Source: Cryptomeria japonica (taxonomy: Eukaryota > Streptophyta > Pinopsida > Cupressales > Cupressaceae). Taken from it: DNA of 64,000 nt. Below are positions 39,394 through 54,828 of the stretch, in pieces; within the stretch, counting starts at the first letter, position 1; each line of letters starts with the position of its first letter. The translations under genes were made by a program, and so were the position numbers. Location: positions 62,001 through 126,000 of the forward strand of contig NW_026728906.1 in assembly GCF_030272615.1 (NCBI RefSeq). The letters run 5' to 3'. Under the pieces are notes generated by a model, which saw only the letters and a list, made by a program, of their open reading frames with translations, was not told the origin of the DNA and searched no databases.

Positions 39394-42136
39394 GCCCAAA
39401 CCATAACTCTCCGCAAAGACTAATTCATCTTGACTCCGTATATTTCACGGATCCTTCCAGAGTTGTTGCTCTTTTCCTTACGTCACACTAAGTCTTACTG
39501 CATGTGGTTGTCTCGCCTGCTACCGCAGATGTATTCTCACCATCCTTTCATTAACGTTGAAATTTTCTATCTTCTCCCTGCCCTGCTGCGTATGCCTATC
39601 TCAAGATCAACTTACCTCCTGCCTTACACGTATTCTCGCCATCGCCATCATTTTAGTAATGTGGAATTGTTTAGACTTAATTGGAACGGTGGGCTTCTTC
39701 AAAGGAAACAATATATAAATCTTTCTCCACCGTGGGAGAATCGGTATGAGAGGAAAGTTTCTTTCTTGGAGTTGGATATTGGCCTAAAGACTGTCCATGC
39801 TTTGTACCCTTTTTCAATGAGATTTTTATCTCTCGTCATTTAAATTAATTTATGTTATTCAATGTTTATTTCTCAGATTGTCTATGTTCTAGGACAGAAA
39901 AACATTGCTCAAAATAACTTATGTTCATTTACTTTACATTGAATGCGTTGATTAGAATATCTATTTCACATCCATCTACAATTTTGAAGTCAAGTAGGTG
40001 TATTACTTTTCTTTAGCAGTTTTGGAGACCTAAATTATAGGTTTAAGACAACATATGCAAACATAAGAACCAATTTATGGAGGATAAATGTATAAGAAGA
40101 TAGATTTTGGAGAGGTATTCTACAAGAAAAAAAACTTTTTGGTGGTGTTGAGAATCCCATCTTGGAAGAGACCATGTTGTCCAAGGGATCTAGTATTTAG
40201 AATTATTTAAGATCGTTTTATTTTTCCAAACCCTAGAGGGTAGATGGGTAGCGGAAATAGAATCCGGTTTTGACATTACAATTCACTAGAATCCATCACC
40301 TCTATAAGATATAACCTTATTAAGACGTTGATGTCTGATTTTCAGAATGTCATGGGTGAGTAGTTTGAATGCATCTTGAACTACCTTGGGTCAAGGTACA
40401 ACAGTGACTAAAAATCGTACCGCTTCCAATACTCATAACTATAATGAATGTAAACCGCGATATTTTAGAGAAAAGAGCCTTCATTCTCAAACTGTTGATG
40501 GGTGCGAAAACATTGCTCACGTTGCGTTGAGTGCGTTGCTTAGATTGTCTCTTTCACATCCATCTACAGTTGAACTCGGCCAAAATTTAATCTTTAGGTG
40601 AGTGTGTTGTTGTAAATGAAGTGCATTGTTGTAAATGAAGTAGGTGTCTTTTCTAGCAGTTTTGGAGATCAAAATTTTACCTTTAGGTGAGTGAATTCTC
40701 TTTAATAAAGTAGGTTTACTACTTTTTCTAATGTTTGAGATCTGTCTATTTCCATTTTTCGACACCAAAACTTTTCGTCCAGTTGACTGCATTGTCCTCT
40801 CGATTCTCCTTTTAACAAAGTACATACAGTTGATTTAGATGATTTATTTTTTATTATTTTTGTGAGATATATGTTTATTTAATATTTTTTTTAACTTAAT
40901 GTTTTGATGAATTAGTTGTTTGGGGTAACTAAATAGGAAAATATAATATTAAAGATTATTTTTTTCCTCTTACTTCAATCAAATATATGAGAAAAGTATT
41001 TCATATTGATTAGACATTTCATTTTATTTATTTTTATTTATATTGATTGAATTTTCTTTTCTTTTATATCAAATAATATGACAATTATAAATAGTTTATA
41101 AAAAATATTCAATTTGAGAAGTAAAAAATGCGTTAAAAGTGATATATTGGGATGATTCTTGGTTGGGAAACGTTTAGTTCCATGATCCCTTGTTTACCTA
41201 TCAAGAATTATCTTTTTACTCTCTTTGGATAAGGGTGGCTAACTAATGAACTTTTTACAATTAAGAAATCAAAGTGATCAACAATCGAATATAAGGAACA
41301 AATAGAGTGAGAGGGGGAATAAAATTCTACACCTGATCGATTCATGATTATAATAAGTGGTTCATATTATAGAAGAGCAAGTCAATAAAACAGTTTGGTC
41401 ATATTTTACGCTAGTATAATCTCAGTTTTCTTGATAACTACTCGAGTACATTTTTTTTTAATATCTCTCATAGGTTTTACCTTGTCTTTCATACCACACT
41501 CACAATCTCCAATTCCCCATTGAGTTTCCACAAATGACTAATACGAAAGGTAAATCTACATCCATGTAAGAGCATGGACACCGGGAGTGATCTAATATTG
41601 GATGCAATTAAGTGAGGAATATTTTTTGAATGAATCCCTATACTTTTGGACCCTTTAATGACATGGTTTGCATAAGTAAGAAAATGTTTATTAATGTAGA
41701 GAGCATGGTTTTAGGTACTTTTCTATGTGGAGGTGATACAAATAGGCATGGGTAGCCTATGCGGTTACAGATGATTGTGGTTCTTCCATCAACGCTATTC
41801 TCTTTTTTATTGAATGATATGGTGTAATAGAAAAGTCAAGAATATACAACTAGCAATTGCACCTTGGTGTGCAATATGTACGCCGAATAGATGTGGAATG
41901 ATTATTAAAAAAAATTGATCTATTTTTTCATATATTTGTGCAACACGTGAGATAAATTAGCAAACCATTTAGTAAATGATATTATTTATTCAACAAAGGT
42001 CTCAACATTTGAAAAAATTATAGATCCAAATCAACTATGCATCTACTTAAACGGACAAATGCAATCAAACAAAACCCTTAAACCGGGAATATAATCGAGT
42101 TCCATTACCAATATTCTTATGTTTTGTTTGAAATAG

Positions 42137-42800
42137 GGAGAGAAGGAGAGAGGGAGATATAGGGATATAAAGAGAGAGATAGAGGAGGAAGAGTGAGGGA
42201 AAGATAAAGGAGTGAGGAGATAGAGTTAGGCGATAAATATAGAGAGGAAGATAGAGATCGAGATTGATATAGATATGGAGAAGAATAGGGATATGGATAT
42301 GAGAGGAAGAGATAAAGAGAGAGGAGAGAGAAATAGATAGAGATAGAAGAGATAAATATATAGAGAGGGGGAGAGAGAATGAGCGAGGGATAACTTTGAA
42401 TCAATTGTGCATTCATTAATACAAACCAAACATAAGTGAAAGAAAACCTTTCAATCAAAAGATAATTGAACTCCATTACCAATAGGCTCATGTTATGTTT
42501 GCAATAGTGAGAGGGGAGAGATGAATAGATAAAGAGAGCGAGACATGTCTGGAGATAGGGTGACAGAGGAAGAGAGAGCTAGAGATGGGAATGAAGAGAG
42601 GGAGGTGGCAAAGAAATAGATGGTTAAAGAGAGTGAGACGTGCCTAGATAGAGTGAGAGAGGATGAAAAGGACAAATAAAGAGAGATATAGTTGTAGAGG
42701 GATAAGGAGAAATTAAGATAAAGATTAGGAGATAGAAACAGATAGAAAAGAAGAGATACAAAGATACAAAAGGGGAGAGAGAGAGAGAGGGAGGGAGGGA
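42137..42800. repeat. Duplicated GA-rich block, unit 4
   Basis: Unchanged from unit 1. Confidence 0.85.
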
Positions 42801-45777
42801 TATTTTTGGGCCAATTTGTAATTCAAACTCGTTAATGAAGATGTTAACATAGGTTGACACCTAGTATGGTGGTTATACCTTTTGTAAATCTTTGAACCAA
42901 TAGTAATAGTATTAACATAGTATTGAATTATTTGTAATTGCCATGTATAACCTCATTTTGTGTGTTTTGTCACGTATGCACTATCCTTTAGTGCATTATC
43001 CACTTATACTTCTCAGTACATAATACATCTGAGGAATTTTGTAGATAGAGTGGCAAGGGAAGAAGTTACATAGAAGTTGTATACTTCAACACTTCTCTTG
43101 TTTGTATTTATTTCTCACATTTGGGAGTCTTAAATTACACACTATAATTATTTTCTCGATATCCATACTTGCCTTGCTTTAGCTTTACAAACAACCTTAT
43201 GACCACACATAATAAGGTCAAGTCATCCTAAAGCCCATACAACCTTGCATCCCTCTAATGACATGTGTGGTTAATAATCACATTCTAAACTGAATTAACA
43301 ATAGCTTCGATTTTATGTCCAACGACCATTAAGTTTAATTTAATCTAAATTGTTCTATTGATCTAGATTCTCCTTTAAATAAGAATAATATTTAAGAAGT
43401 CATAAACATATAATTTAATATTAAATTTTTTAAATACATAATTAATTATTTTAATATTATAAACTTTTAAAAGCAATAAATATTAATAGATAAAAATTTC
43501 AAAATAAATTAAAACAAATTATTTTTAAAATTCAAAATATAATTTAAAAATAATAATATATAGAACTTTTTACATTTTTAAAAATACTAAAAAATCGAAC
43601 TATTTCAACAATGAGGTTTAGACCAACCATGCACTACAATTTGCAATCAACAAATAACAAATGGTATGAGCACTAAGTAATTCATCATATATCTTCGCAT
43701 TTCTCCATCATAATCAGTAAAATTCAATTAACTTTGAGAAGTAACAAGAACCCATGCAAAATGTAGAAAGACAGCACAAACATCCACCATATCTTCAACA
43801 AAACTTATGTATTAATTTCAACAAGTCTTGGAAACAATCTCTAGCTTCCTCCTCCTACTCTACTTTCTAACAGTTCTGCTCTACTCTATTATCCACCTAT
43901 TAACCTTTAAAAATGAGAAGGCAAACCTTATATAGAAGTCTTGATACAAATGAATGTCCGAGATTGATTTGAATTTAATGGCCGAGATTTAACCATGAAA
44001 CCCTAATTAGGGCTAGTTATAACAACAACCACTTTAACCAATGAGAAAACTACAACACTTTGGGCACATGTCCCTCTTTGAATGTGGATCAATGAGAAAT
44101 GAGATTAGGTACATTGAATAATATTTGATGTAATGCCATATGTCACTTGCTCCTCCTTTGATGAGTTAGGTTCAATACACCTACAAGAACTGACTTGGCA
44201 TCACTGAATTGGTCTATGATGATCAAGCACCACCTTAGCTTGCATGTCTCCCTAGCAATATGTCGACACTCAACATCATCCAATTGCTTGATGTGATGGT
44301 TCATATTCTCAAATTGCATCCTCTTGAAAATCAAGTTTCTAGCTTTGATTAACTCTTCTAAAACTATTTATAACATGTAATTTTTTTCATATCAGTTATC
44401 TTTTTCTTGAATAATATTTTAGGAGATTGACAAAATACCTAGGTTTACATTTATTATACTTTTAGTATTGTTATCTATTCTTTCATTGTGGTAGATGTAA
44501 AATGTTTCTATCATAATTTTGTGGGATACATATATGACTAATCCATTACAATACAAGGAACATTTTGGAGCACCAACAACAACTACGTATTTAGACTTTG
44601 TTAGTGTATCTGAATGTTCCTTCTAGATAAATTTTAGAGTTGATATTAGCTTGTTAGGATGTTGGTTTCTTGGGATTCTATGCCTGTGTGTGATGACATT
44701 TCATTATATTAATTAAAATATTTCTAATTGATAGAGTTTCTATTTTATTTATGATTTTAATATACATATTTATATAATTTATAAAAAACTTTTCAATAAA
44801 ATATTTAATATATTTATAAAAATCTTTATCATAATAATGTATATTTAATTCAAATAAAAATTTCTATCTTAATTTGTTTTAAATTTAATGAAAAATAAAT
44901 AAATAAGTATAAATTATTTTGTAATTTATGAAATAGGCTCATGACAATAACTGCATAGTTACTCTCTAGTTGGTATGATGTCAAAAAAATTAGATGCACG
45001 TAACATCATTTGGCTACCAGTTGGAGGAATTGTTGAAGAGATTGTATGGTTAATTAGTAACTTATATTTCATAAGTTTTATTTTTCAAAAAGCTTTGAAT
45101 GAAACCTACACTAGATGTGTGTGCATGTAACCACCCAGATGATGGAACTTTACTACATTTTGTGTAGTATAATTCACGAAATGATACTTCATCATTAAAA
45201 TATGTGAACAATTTTTAAAATAACCAAATTGGAAAGAGCATAAACAATACGGGGGCAAAAAGAACACAAAATATGCACTAGGAACTATTATTGTCTTCCT
45301 CCATAAAAGCCTCCACAAAAAAGTGCTTGTAATAGGAATAAATCTCTGGAAGCAATTATTCTCATCCAAAATTCATGTAACAAAGATTCATAGTTGACAA
45401 AGGATCTTTTCATCAGCAATGGAACAAGGGACACTATAGCCTAAAAAGGCAAACGTGACTACCAAAATAAAGTAAAACTAGATGAGGCCATGAGGCAAAA
45501 CAAAATCTCCACATGCCCTCTAATGCTAGATAACTGGTCTAAGTGGTGCAAAACATGACCTTGAAGAACTCAAGTAACGGTAAAAAAAGGTTAAAAATTA
45601 GACCAAGAAGGAGTCTTGCGGCCTTGTAAATAGCCAAAATGACATTCATGCAAGGAAAAATTAATAGAGAAAGACAAAACAGTTTTATTCAAATTGTTCA
45701 AAATTCATGCAAAAATAGATAAGCAACATATGCAACTCTAAGATTGACCAAAAATTGATTTGATTTGACAATATTTA

Positions 45778-46981
45778 TGTTAACAACAGCCAAGAGGGAA
45801 GAATGAGAGGGGGGTGAATCAGTCTTCACCGGAATAACAAACTTTACCGCAAAACACAGATTTGATAAACTGCAGTAATAAGACAGATAAGAAAATTAAT
45901 AGCACAACACACAACACTAAGATTTTGATGCGCAAAACCCAGTTAAGCGAAAAACCATGGTGGGAACCTACCCACAGTAAGATGATACTCTACAATAGTA
46001 TGTGAAAATATTACAATGAGGAATGCACATGCATTCAGGCACACTGCCTAGAGCTCACTGCTCAAATAATATTTGCTCGGAAGGCTACAACCCTTAGGGA
46101 AGTCTCACTGACTCGCAATAAGATTTGGACTACAATTCGAAAGAAATGAACGGAAAGAATAGCATCTCCAAATAGAATCTCACCACAAACTCAACATCGA
46201 AGGATACATCACATGTTCGCACACAAACCTCTCTCTGATAATGAAGACACAACATCAAACAACCAAATTACATGACTATATCACCTATATATATAATTTA
46301 TCAACCTTGATAACAAGGTCGGCTAAACCCTCGACCCTCAATTAAAAAATTACATCACACGATACAAACACTGACCACCAGACCAATATAGTGGTTTACA
46401 TAGCATAGCATGGTTCTAGGTCAAATTCCCAAACACATAACTCCACCGAAAATCACGCAAAGATCAATCGCAACACGCTACACCACCAGAAATGGTGCAT
46501 AACACACAAATCATCACTGGTTGATAGAAACCACCAAAAACTCACACAACGATAAATACAGATTGCCAAAACAAATAGGACATAATTAAAAAAAATACCA
46601 GCAAGCACATTAGAATCATCCACAATAGCTGCACCAACACTACTTTTCAAATCTTCATCGGTCAACGTCTGAAAGCTAAAGAACACAACCAATCAACAAC
46701 GGCCAGGAAGAAAGATAACTTGCGGAGAACCAAATCATGATTCAACTGAAATTAAGATACACAAGACCTTCCCAAGAAATATCCCAAAATCTCAGCACCA
46801 GATCTGATCACACCAAAATATACCAGAGGATATACCGAACTCTGCGAAACAGTGATCAACAAAGCATCGCTACAAACCGGATCAGAAAATCTTCCCAATC
46901 TGCAATCACCAGAGAAAATCATAGGAATATGTTGACATCAATGACCACAACATATCCTAGCATGACCAACAATATCCAACA
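45778..46981 (-). mobile_element. Solo LTR, unit 4
   Basis: Same ends and ATTTA flanks (45773-45777 and 46982-46986). No private base seen. Confidence 0.85.
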
Positions 46982-49900
46982 ATTTATGCCAAAACAACCA
47001 CTTTATATCACTAGTTCAAATCAAATATCTATGCCAAAAGATCAGCCTATGCAAATTTTACCACACCAGAAAGTGCCAAAAAGCCAGCACACAAGGATCG
47101 GCTTTTTAATAAAATATCCCAAACCTTTACACATGCAGATTGACCATAGTAAAATAATTGATCGTCTTATTAAAATTGAAGACAAATCATCTTTTAGCTA
47201 ATTAAGCGCTTCCACTATCCACACAATAATGTGTTCCTAAAAAATCGCCCTACAGTAGAGCTTCAAATTTGTCAACTTGGTCTCCATGATCAACAATTTA
47301 ATAAAAAATATATATAATTTAAAATACACTAATCAACCATGAAATAAAATCTCCTATTTTTATTTTATTATTTATACGATGAATTTTATAAACTTCAATT
47401 CATCGGGATTTTTAAAATCACAGTAGAAACACCTTCGGATTATCATGTCCTCACAAGAACACAAAAATATTATGGCACAAATCCACATTCCTTTCAGATG
47501 CTCAACCTCAATCAAAACCTCTATAAATCTGCAGTCATAATTAAAATAAATTACAAACATGTGAGTACCAAAAAACTAGTGGAGCTCAAAAAAAGAAAAT
47601 GCACAGATTGAGATGAATGATAAGCTCTTAATATCTTTGATCAACTTAGGGGTGATTAAAAATACATATCTAATACAGTTCCACCTATAATATCAGATGC
47701 TATCTAGAATCATGTAATGTTTCATGGATAAGATTAACATAACCAGGCATTATTCTAACAACTAACCATCTAGCAAACTTACATAGAAGAATATTCTAGT
47801 TAGAATATCATACACTAACAACACATAGCTTGAAAAATTGGCGTAGGCTATTTTGGGTTCATGGAGGTGCGAGCAAACGTTAATCTATAGTAAGTGAAAT
47901 TGCTCAAACCCACAAAAAGGTCATTTGGAGCTCGTCGATTTTGCACAAGTCACGAGTTTTCTCTTGCACAAGTGTTTATCCTTTTGTAGACTACGGTCTT
48001 CTTCAGCATGGTTTTCTATGTGGTTTTCTTCTATTTTTTTGTGTGTGCCTGGTTTATTCGTGTGTGTACCTAATGTTCAGATTGCTTTGGAAAACCAGGT
48101 TATTTCCCCTGTTGGTGAACTTTTAACTAGCACATTTTTCAAGGACTAGTGCACCCAACACCCCTATTTTGCTAAAATAGGCTCAACTGTTGAGAGATGA
48201 AAGTGGACCTTGTAATTTGCATGAATCTAATTTGTTTTGTTGTCCCATCACAACAAAATGTTTCGAAAAGGTGTGAACTTCATATAAACACAACTCCCTT
48301 TCCCATTCTAGGAATCAATGTACTCAATATAGAAAACCAAAAAACCTAGTCAATCAAGCATTCAGGGAGCGAAACGATAAAGAAGTCCCAATTTGATTAT
48401 TCAATCATTGAAATATATGCTATAGCAATTATGATCAAGTGTATTATGTAATTCGTACCTAAGATAAGGTGTCATCATTTCACCATTTATCATTTGCTTA
48501 GCCTCTTTTCTTGTGGGGGCATGCATCCTATCTCATCATTATCATTGTTGAAGAGAGAACACTAATACGCGGTTTGGATAAGGTAATCCCTTATATGAAA
48601 TAACCATTTCTCCCAATTTTCTCTATCTACAGGTCCAAATCCGATAACAAGAAAGTTAAAGAAAAGTAGACCAGACATTAGCAGGCATCACAAAACATTG
48701 ATTGAACGAAAACCCTAAGAACAGGGCACCCAGCAGTCATTGACCCATATTTTTAAGAGGCAAGTGATCAAATATTGTCGATTTCATTTTCGATCATCTC
48801 TCAATTTTCCCTCAACTTTAGACACGGATCTCCAACGTTTCTCTCTAGTACAATTAGCTTCATATTACAGTCCCAATTTCCTCTCTATGTCTCCATCTCA
48901 GATATGTCTTACTCTTTCTATATTTCATCTTGTATCTACTACATTCTATAAAACTTAGTCATTTTACCATTGTTAGACTAGTTCATCTATAGACACTTCA
49001 CTGTCTCCATCTCATGCAACAAAAGGAACAGGAACCTAATTTCGTATCCCTTCCTTAAAGACAACAACTAGTCCTATTCTTATTACTAATTATGTTGTGT
49101 CAACTAAGATCTTCTAGCTTACATTGGTCAATCGTAGGATCTTGTTTCCTCCATTTCAAGGTTTACATTGATTTATGAGATGGTATGATTATATATGCTA
49201 CATAAACCAACATTTTTTAAGGTATGATCCCATATTGTATTGGTATAAAATTGGTGGTACTGAAACCAACATTGATATAGAAAAAAATAGACATTTTTAT
49301 TTCTAACGTGTTTCCATCTACATCTTTCACTTGTCTTGCAATTGTGTACATTCTCATGTAAATACCAACGATGTTATACTCGCGCCCTTTTATGCTTCAT
49401 ACCATAATGTGACTCCTCTAATTCCATAAGACCAGGAGTGCGCAAGGAGTGTAATGCTTCGTGTGGTTCATGTAACTAAACTCGGCTTCTATTTGTAGAT
49501 ATGAGCAAAGGTTGTGTTTTTATCACTTAAAATGTGCTTTATATGTTTTCTTAAATGCTCACATATACATACTGGTGGCATAAAATGAAAGTAAGCGTGT
49601 AGGACTCAATAGAATATAAAATAGTGACTAGTGATTTAGAACTTTCCTTGGTGTAACCCAATAAAAAATATTGAAAAGAATGGAGTTGTACCCTCATCTC
49701 TAGTATCAATTAAATGCAAGATTCACAAGCCAACTTCTCAATTTGAGTCTTAAATACAAAGTGGACATTACCTAGCACTTATGTAATTTCGTACAATATT
49801 GTATTCTTGTGGAAAGAGCTTGCTTAACAATATGCTCGAGTTCTACGCTCATTGACTAATTCTCTCCAATGACAAAACTTATGTTTCCATGAGTTGAAAT

Positions 49901-50976
49901 CTAGAATCTCCATTTCCAAGTGTTGCACCATCTTATTACTCGACGTTTTTCTTCATCCAAATCTATTGATTGATATCTTCATTATTTTATAGTCTCTCTT
50001 TTCAATGTCTTCCCCCAAGCTAAACTATGCAACCAAATAGCGTTCACTTCCTTGTCAACCTCAATCAAAACCTAGAATAAAAAACATGCACCTAGCTATC
50101 AAATATGGAATAAAATACATGCACTTGTCTAAAACAAATTAGCACTTCCCTAAATAAATCATGTAGAAAACTTTCTCCAATACCAACCGATCGATAATCA
50201 AATCGAATATTCCATTCTAATCTCACCATCGCTGATTTTTGTTCTCTTCACTTATGTGCCGATCCAATGCACTATGCTACTGATGTGAACATTCAGAAAG
50301 CCAAAATTGGTATCTTCTACATCTACACCTTCCACTTGTCTTGAAATTTTGTATGTGGTCAAATTTTGTGCCTACAATGTTATACATAATATTTCGCACC
50401 CCTTTGTGATTTATAACAATATGTCACCCCTGTAATACCACAAGACTATTTAATAAAGAGTATGTTGATTGAATAAGATTTATGTATTTGAAATATGCTT
50501 CTTTTTTGTTGTGAGCATGTACTATGTTTTTCATCAACTCAAGACATTATTGTTGCAGTTTCTTAAGAATTTGAGTATCTGCAGTAGTTGCATAGAATGA
50601 AAATGAGCAAGCTTCAAAGACATAGGTTATATAGACATCGAAGGCATGAAAGAAGAGGTCGTGAAGCTTTAGAATGAACTGATGTATGAAGCTCTATTTT
50701 ATTAGATCATTTATAAATGCATGGGAAAAGTAGAAGATTATGATATTTGCAGATCTCACTGATAATGTATGAGTTATATCTATTATCTTATTCTTGATGG
50801 AAATGCGATTGCCAATTTCTCAATATGACGACACTTTTATCTTCTTCGTATCAATCAACAAATACCTTGAGATATTGGAAATTATATTCAAAATGCGCTT
50901 ACAACTTACCTTAAAATGTGTTACAGCAAAGTGAAATTTTAATGTTGTCATCAAAGGGACAAAACGACATCAATAT

Positions 50977-51196
50977 TTAATTTTCAATCTTTGGAATATG
51001 ATGAGGACATACTGATGTCCAAAACAGATGCTATGAATGGCACAAGAGGACGCCAATAACCCTAAAATGATAGTTTTATTCAACGGTTAATTTTCAATCT
51101 TTGGAATATGATGAGGACATGCTGATGTCCAAAACAGATGCTATGAATGGCACAAGAGGACGCCAATAACCCTAAAATGATAGTTTTATTCAACGG
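50977..51196 (-). repeat. 110-bp tandem duplication, unit 5
   Basis: Copies 50977-51086 and 51087-51196, with poly(A) hexamers at 51185-51190 and 51075-51080. Confidence 0.93.
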
Positions 51197-51253
51197 TGAG
51201 AAAAAAGAATTGGGAAAGACGGTCTTCATTGGGAGACCTCTTGTTTGTTTTGT

Positions 51254-52014
51254 TTAGTATGCGAATTTCTTTTGAATGTAATTCACCAGTTCCTGGGTGA
51301 TGCGGAAGGCCTTGCTCAAAACGGAATCGGGGAGAGGGGGATTCGCCGCAAACAGAGAATTGGCGATTGTCTGAACTCCGGGAAACTGGCTGCTCAATCC
51401 AGCTATGGCCACTGCATTTTCATGCCCCACATTCTGCTGGAAATGAACAAGTGCCTTTGGAAACACAAACACATCTCCCTTCTCCAAAGTTTTGCTGAAA
51501 AATTTGTTGCTGGTGTCAATGAAACCCACAAGAAGCTGGCCTTCCAGTAAAACAAGAACTTCGGTGGCTCTTGGGTGTGTGTGAGGAGGATTTATTCCAC
51601 CCACTGCGTAGTCGATGCGGACCAACGATATTCCAAACGTATTGAGGCCTGGTATCTGTTTAACGTTCGCCATCGTTACGTTGGAGCCCACATCATTGTC
51701 GGTGTTCCCTGCCTGCCCAAGTCCCCGGAAGAAGAAATCGTTTGCTGAAACTTGCATTGGGTCTTTGCAAACGAACCCGTTCACCAAAACTGTTTAAAAC
51801 AAGATCAAATCAATCTGTCTGTTAGTAACTCGACTCGTCTAATAAGCAAATCATTATCATTGTTTATGTATAAATATTCTCACTCACCGTTGCTTTCCTC
51901 ATCTGCAACGCAGAAATCTTGCAAGGGATCCGGATCCCCTGCCATGACCCTGTCGCTGTAACAGCATATCAACAGAAAAAGTCCCAACGTGAAGTAAATC
52001 ATGCGGTTAGCCAT
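51254..52014 (-). CDS. Germin-like protein, unit 5 (two exons)
   Basis: Exon 1 51888-52014, exon 2 51254-51789, intron 51790-51887. Identical to the other four genes, even though unit 5 carries four private bases elsewhere. The nearest of these, at 54663, is about 2.6 kb upstream of the start codon. The promoter and 3' end are also unchanged, so this copy should be as functional as the rest. Confidence 0.95.
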
Positions 52015-52077
52015 TGTAATAGAAACGCAGACACAAGAGATCAGGATATGAATGTCTATTACAAACCCATTACACGC

Positions 52078-52085
52078 TTTATATA
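52078..52085 (-). promoter_or_regulatory. TATA box, germin-like gene of unit 5
   Basis: TATATAAA, 64 bp upstream of the ATG at 52014. Confidence 0.75.
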
Positions 52086-54828
52086 GCCCAAACCATAACT
52101 CTCCGCAAAGACTAATTCATCTTGACTCCGTATATTTCACGGATCCTTCCAGAGTTGTTGCTCTTTTCCTTACGTCACACTAAGTCTTACTGCATGTGGT
52201 TGTCTCGCCTGCTACCGCAGATGTATTCTCACCATCCTTTCATTAACGTTGAAATTTTCTATCTTCTCCCTGCCCTGCTGCGTATGCCTATCTCAAGATC
52301 AACTTACCTCCTGCCTTACACGTATTCTCGCCATCGCCATCATTTTAGTAATGTGGAATTGTTTAGACTTAATTGGAACGGTGGGCTTCTTCAAAGGAAA
52401 CAATATATAAATCTTTCTCCACCGTGGGAGAATCGGTATGAGAGGAAAGTTTCTTTCTTGGAGTTGGATATTGGCCTAAAGACTGTCCATGCTTTGTACC
52501 CTTTTTCAATGAGATTTTTATCTCTCGTCATTTAAATTAATTTATGTTATTCAATGTTTATTTCTCAGATTGTCTATGTTCTAGGACAGAAAAACATTGC
52601 TCAAAATAACTTATGTTCATTTACTTTACATTGAATGCGTTGATTAGAATATCTATTTCACATCCATCTACAATTTTGAAGTCAAGTAGGTGTATTACTT
52701 TTCTTTAGCAGTTTTGGAGACCTAAATTATAGGTTTAAGACAACATATGCAAACATAAGAACCAATTTATGGAGGATAAATGTATAAGAAGATAGATTTT
52801 GGAGAGGTATTCTACAAGAAAAAAAACTTTTTGGTGGTGTTGAGAATCCCATCTTGGAAGAGACCATGTTGTCCAAGGGATCTAGTATTTAGAATTATTT
52901 AAGATCGTTTTATTTTTCCAAACCCTAGAGGGTAGATGGGTAGCGGAAATAGAATCCGGTTTTGACATTACAATTCACTAGAATCCATCACCTCTATAAG
53001 ATATAACCTTATTAAGACGTTGATGTCTGATTTTCAGAATGTCATGGGTGAGTAGTTTGAATGCATCTTGAACTACCTTGGGTCAAGGTACAACAGTGAC
53101 TAAAAATCGTACCGCTTCCAATACTCATAACTATAATGAATGTAAACCGCGATATTTTAGAGAAAAGAGCCTTCATTCTCAAACTGTTGATGGGTGCGAA
53201 AACATTGCTCACGTTGCGTTGAGTGCGTTGCTTAGATTGTCTCTTTCACATCCATCTACAGTTGAACTCGGCCAAAATTTAATCTTTAGGTGAGTGTGTT
53301 GTTGTAAATGAAGTGCATTGTTGTAAATGAAGTAGGTGTCTTTTCTAGCAGTTTTGGAGATCAAAATTTTACCTTTAGGTGAGTGAATTCTCTTTAATAA
53401 AGTAGGTTTACTACTTTTTCTAATGTTTGAGATCTGTCTATTTCCATTTTTCGACACCAAAACTTTTCGTCCAGTTGACTGCATTGTCCTCTCGATTCTC
53501 CTTTTAACAAAGTACATACAGTTGATTTAGATGATTTATTTTTTATTATTTTTGTGAGATATATGTTTATTTAATATTTTTTTTAACTTAATGTTTTGAT
53601 GAATTAGTTGTTTGGGGTAACTAAATAGGAAAATATAATATTAAAGATTATTTTTTTCCTCTTACTTCAATCAAATATATGAGAAAAGTATTTCATATTG
53701 ATTAGACATTTCATTTTATTTATTTTTATTTATATTGATTGAATTTTCTTTTCTTTTATATCAAATAATATGACAATTATAAATAGTTTATAAAAAATAT
53801 TCAATTTGAGAAGTAAAAAATGCGTTAAAAGTGATATATTGGGATGATTCTTGGTTGGGAAACGTTTAGTTCCATGATCCCTTGTTTACCTATCAAGAAT
53901 TATCTTTTTACTCTCTTTGGATAAGGGTGGCTAACTAATGAACTTTTTACAATTAAGAAATCAAAGTGATCAACAATCGAATATAAGGAACAAATAGAGT
54001 GAGAGGGGGAATAAAATTCTACACCTGATCGATTCATGATTATAATAAGTGGTTCATATTATAGAAGAGCAAGTCAATAAAACAGTTTGGTCATATTTTA
54101 CGCTAGTATAATCTCAGTTTTCTTGATAACTACTCGAGTACATTTTTTTTTAATATCTCTCATAGGTTTTACCTTGTCTTTCATACCACACTCACAATCT
54201 CCAATTCCCCATTGAGTTTCCACAAATGACTAATACGAAAGGTAAATCTACATCCATGTAAGAGCATGGACACCGGGAGTGATCTAATATTGGATGCAAT
54301 TAAGTGAGGAATATTTTTTGAATGAATCCCTATACTTTTGGACCCTTTAATGACATGGTTTGCATAAGTAAGAAAATGTTTATTAATGTAGAGAGCATGG
54401 TTTTAGGTACTTTTCTATGTGGAGGTGATACAAATAGGCATGGGTAGCCTATGCGGTTACAGATGATTGTGGTTCTTCCATCAACGCTATTCTCTTTTTT
54501 ATTGAATGATATGGTGTAATAGAAAAGTCAAGAATATACAACTAGCAATTGCACCTTGGTGTGCAATATGTACGCCGAATAGATGTGGAATGATTATTAA
54601 AAAAAATTGATCTATTTTTTCATATATTTGTGCAACACGTGAGATAAATTAGCAAACCATTTGGTAAATGATATTATTTATTCAACAAAGGTCTCAACAT
54701 TTGAAAAAATTATAGATCCAAATCAACTATGCATCTACTTAAACGGACAAATGCAATCAAACAAAACCCTTAAACCGGGAATATAATCGAGTTCCATTAC
54801 CAATATTCTTATGTTTTGTTTGAAATAG

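Larger units (their letters stand above)
38077..50768. repeat. Tandem array unit 4
   Basis: Appears identical to unit 3 throughout, including the diagnostic G at 48496, T at 48536 and A at 49641. This fits units 3 and 4 being products of the latest duplication step. Intergenic content is that of unit 1 at +38,076. Confidence 0.97.
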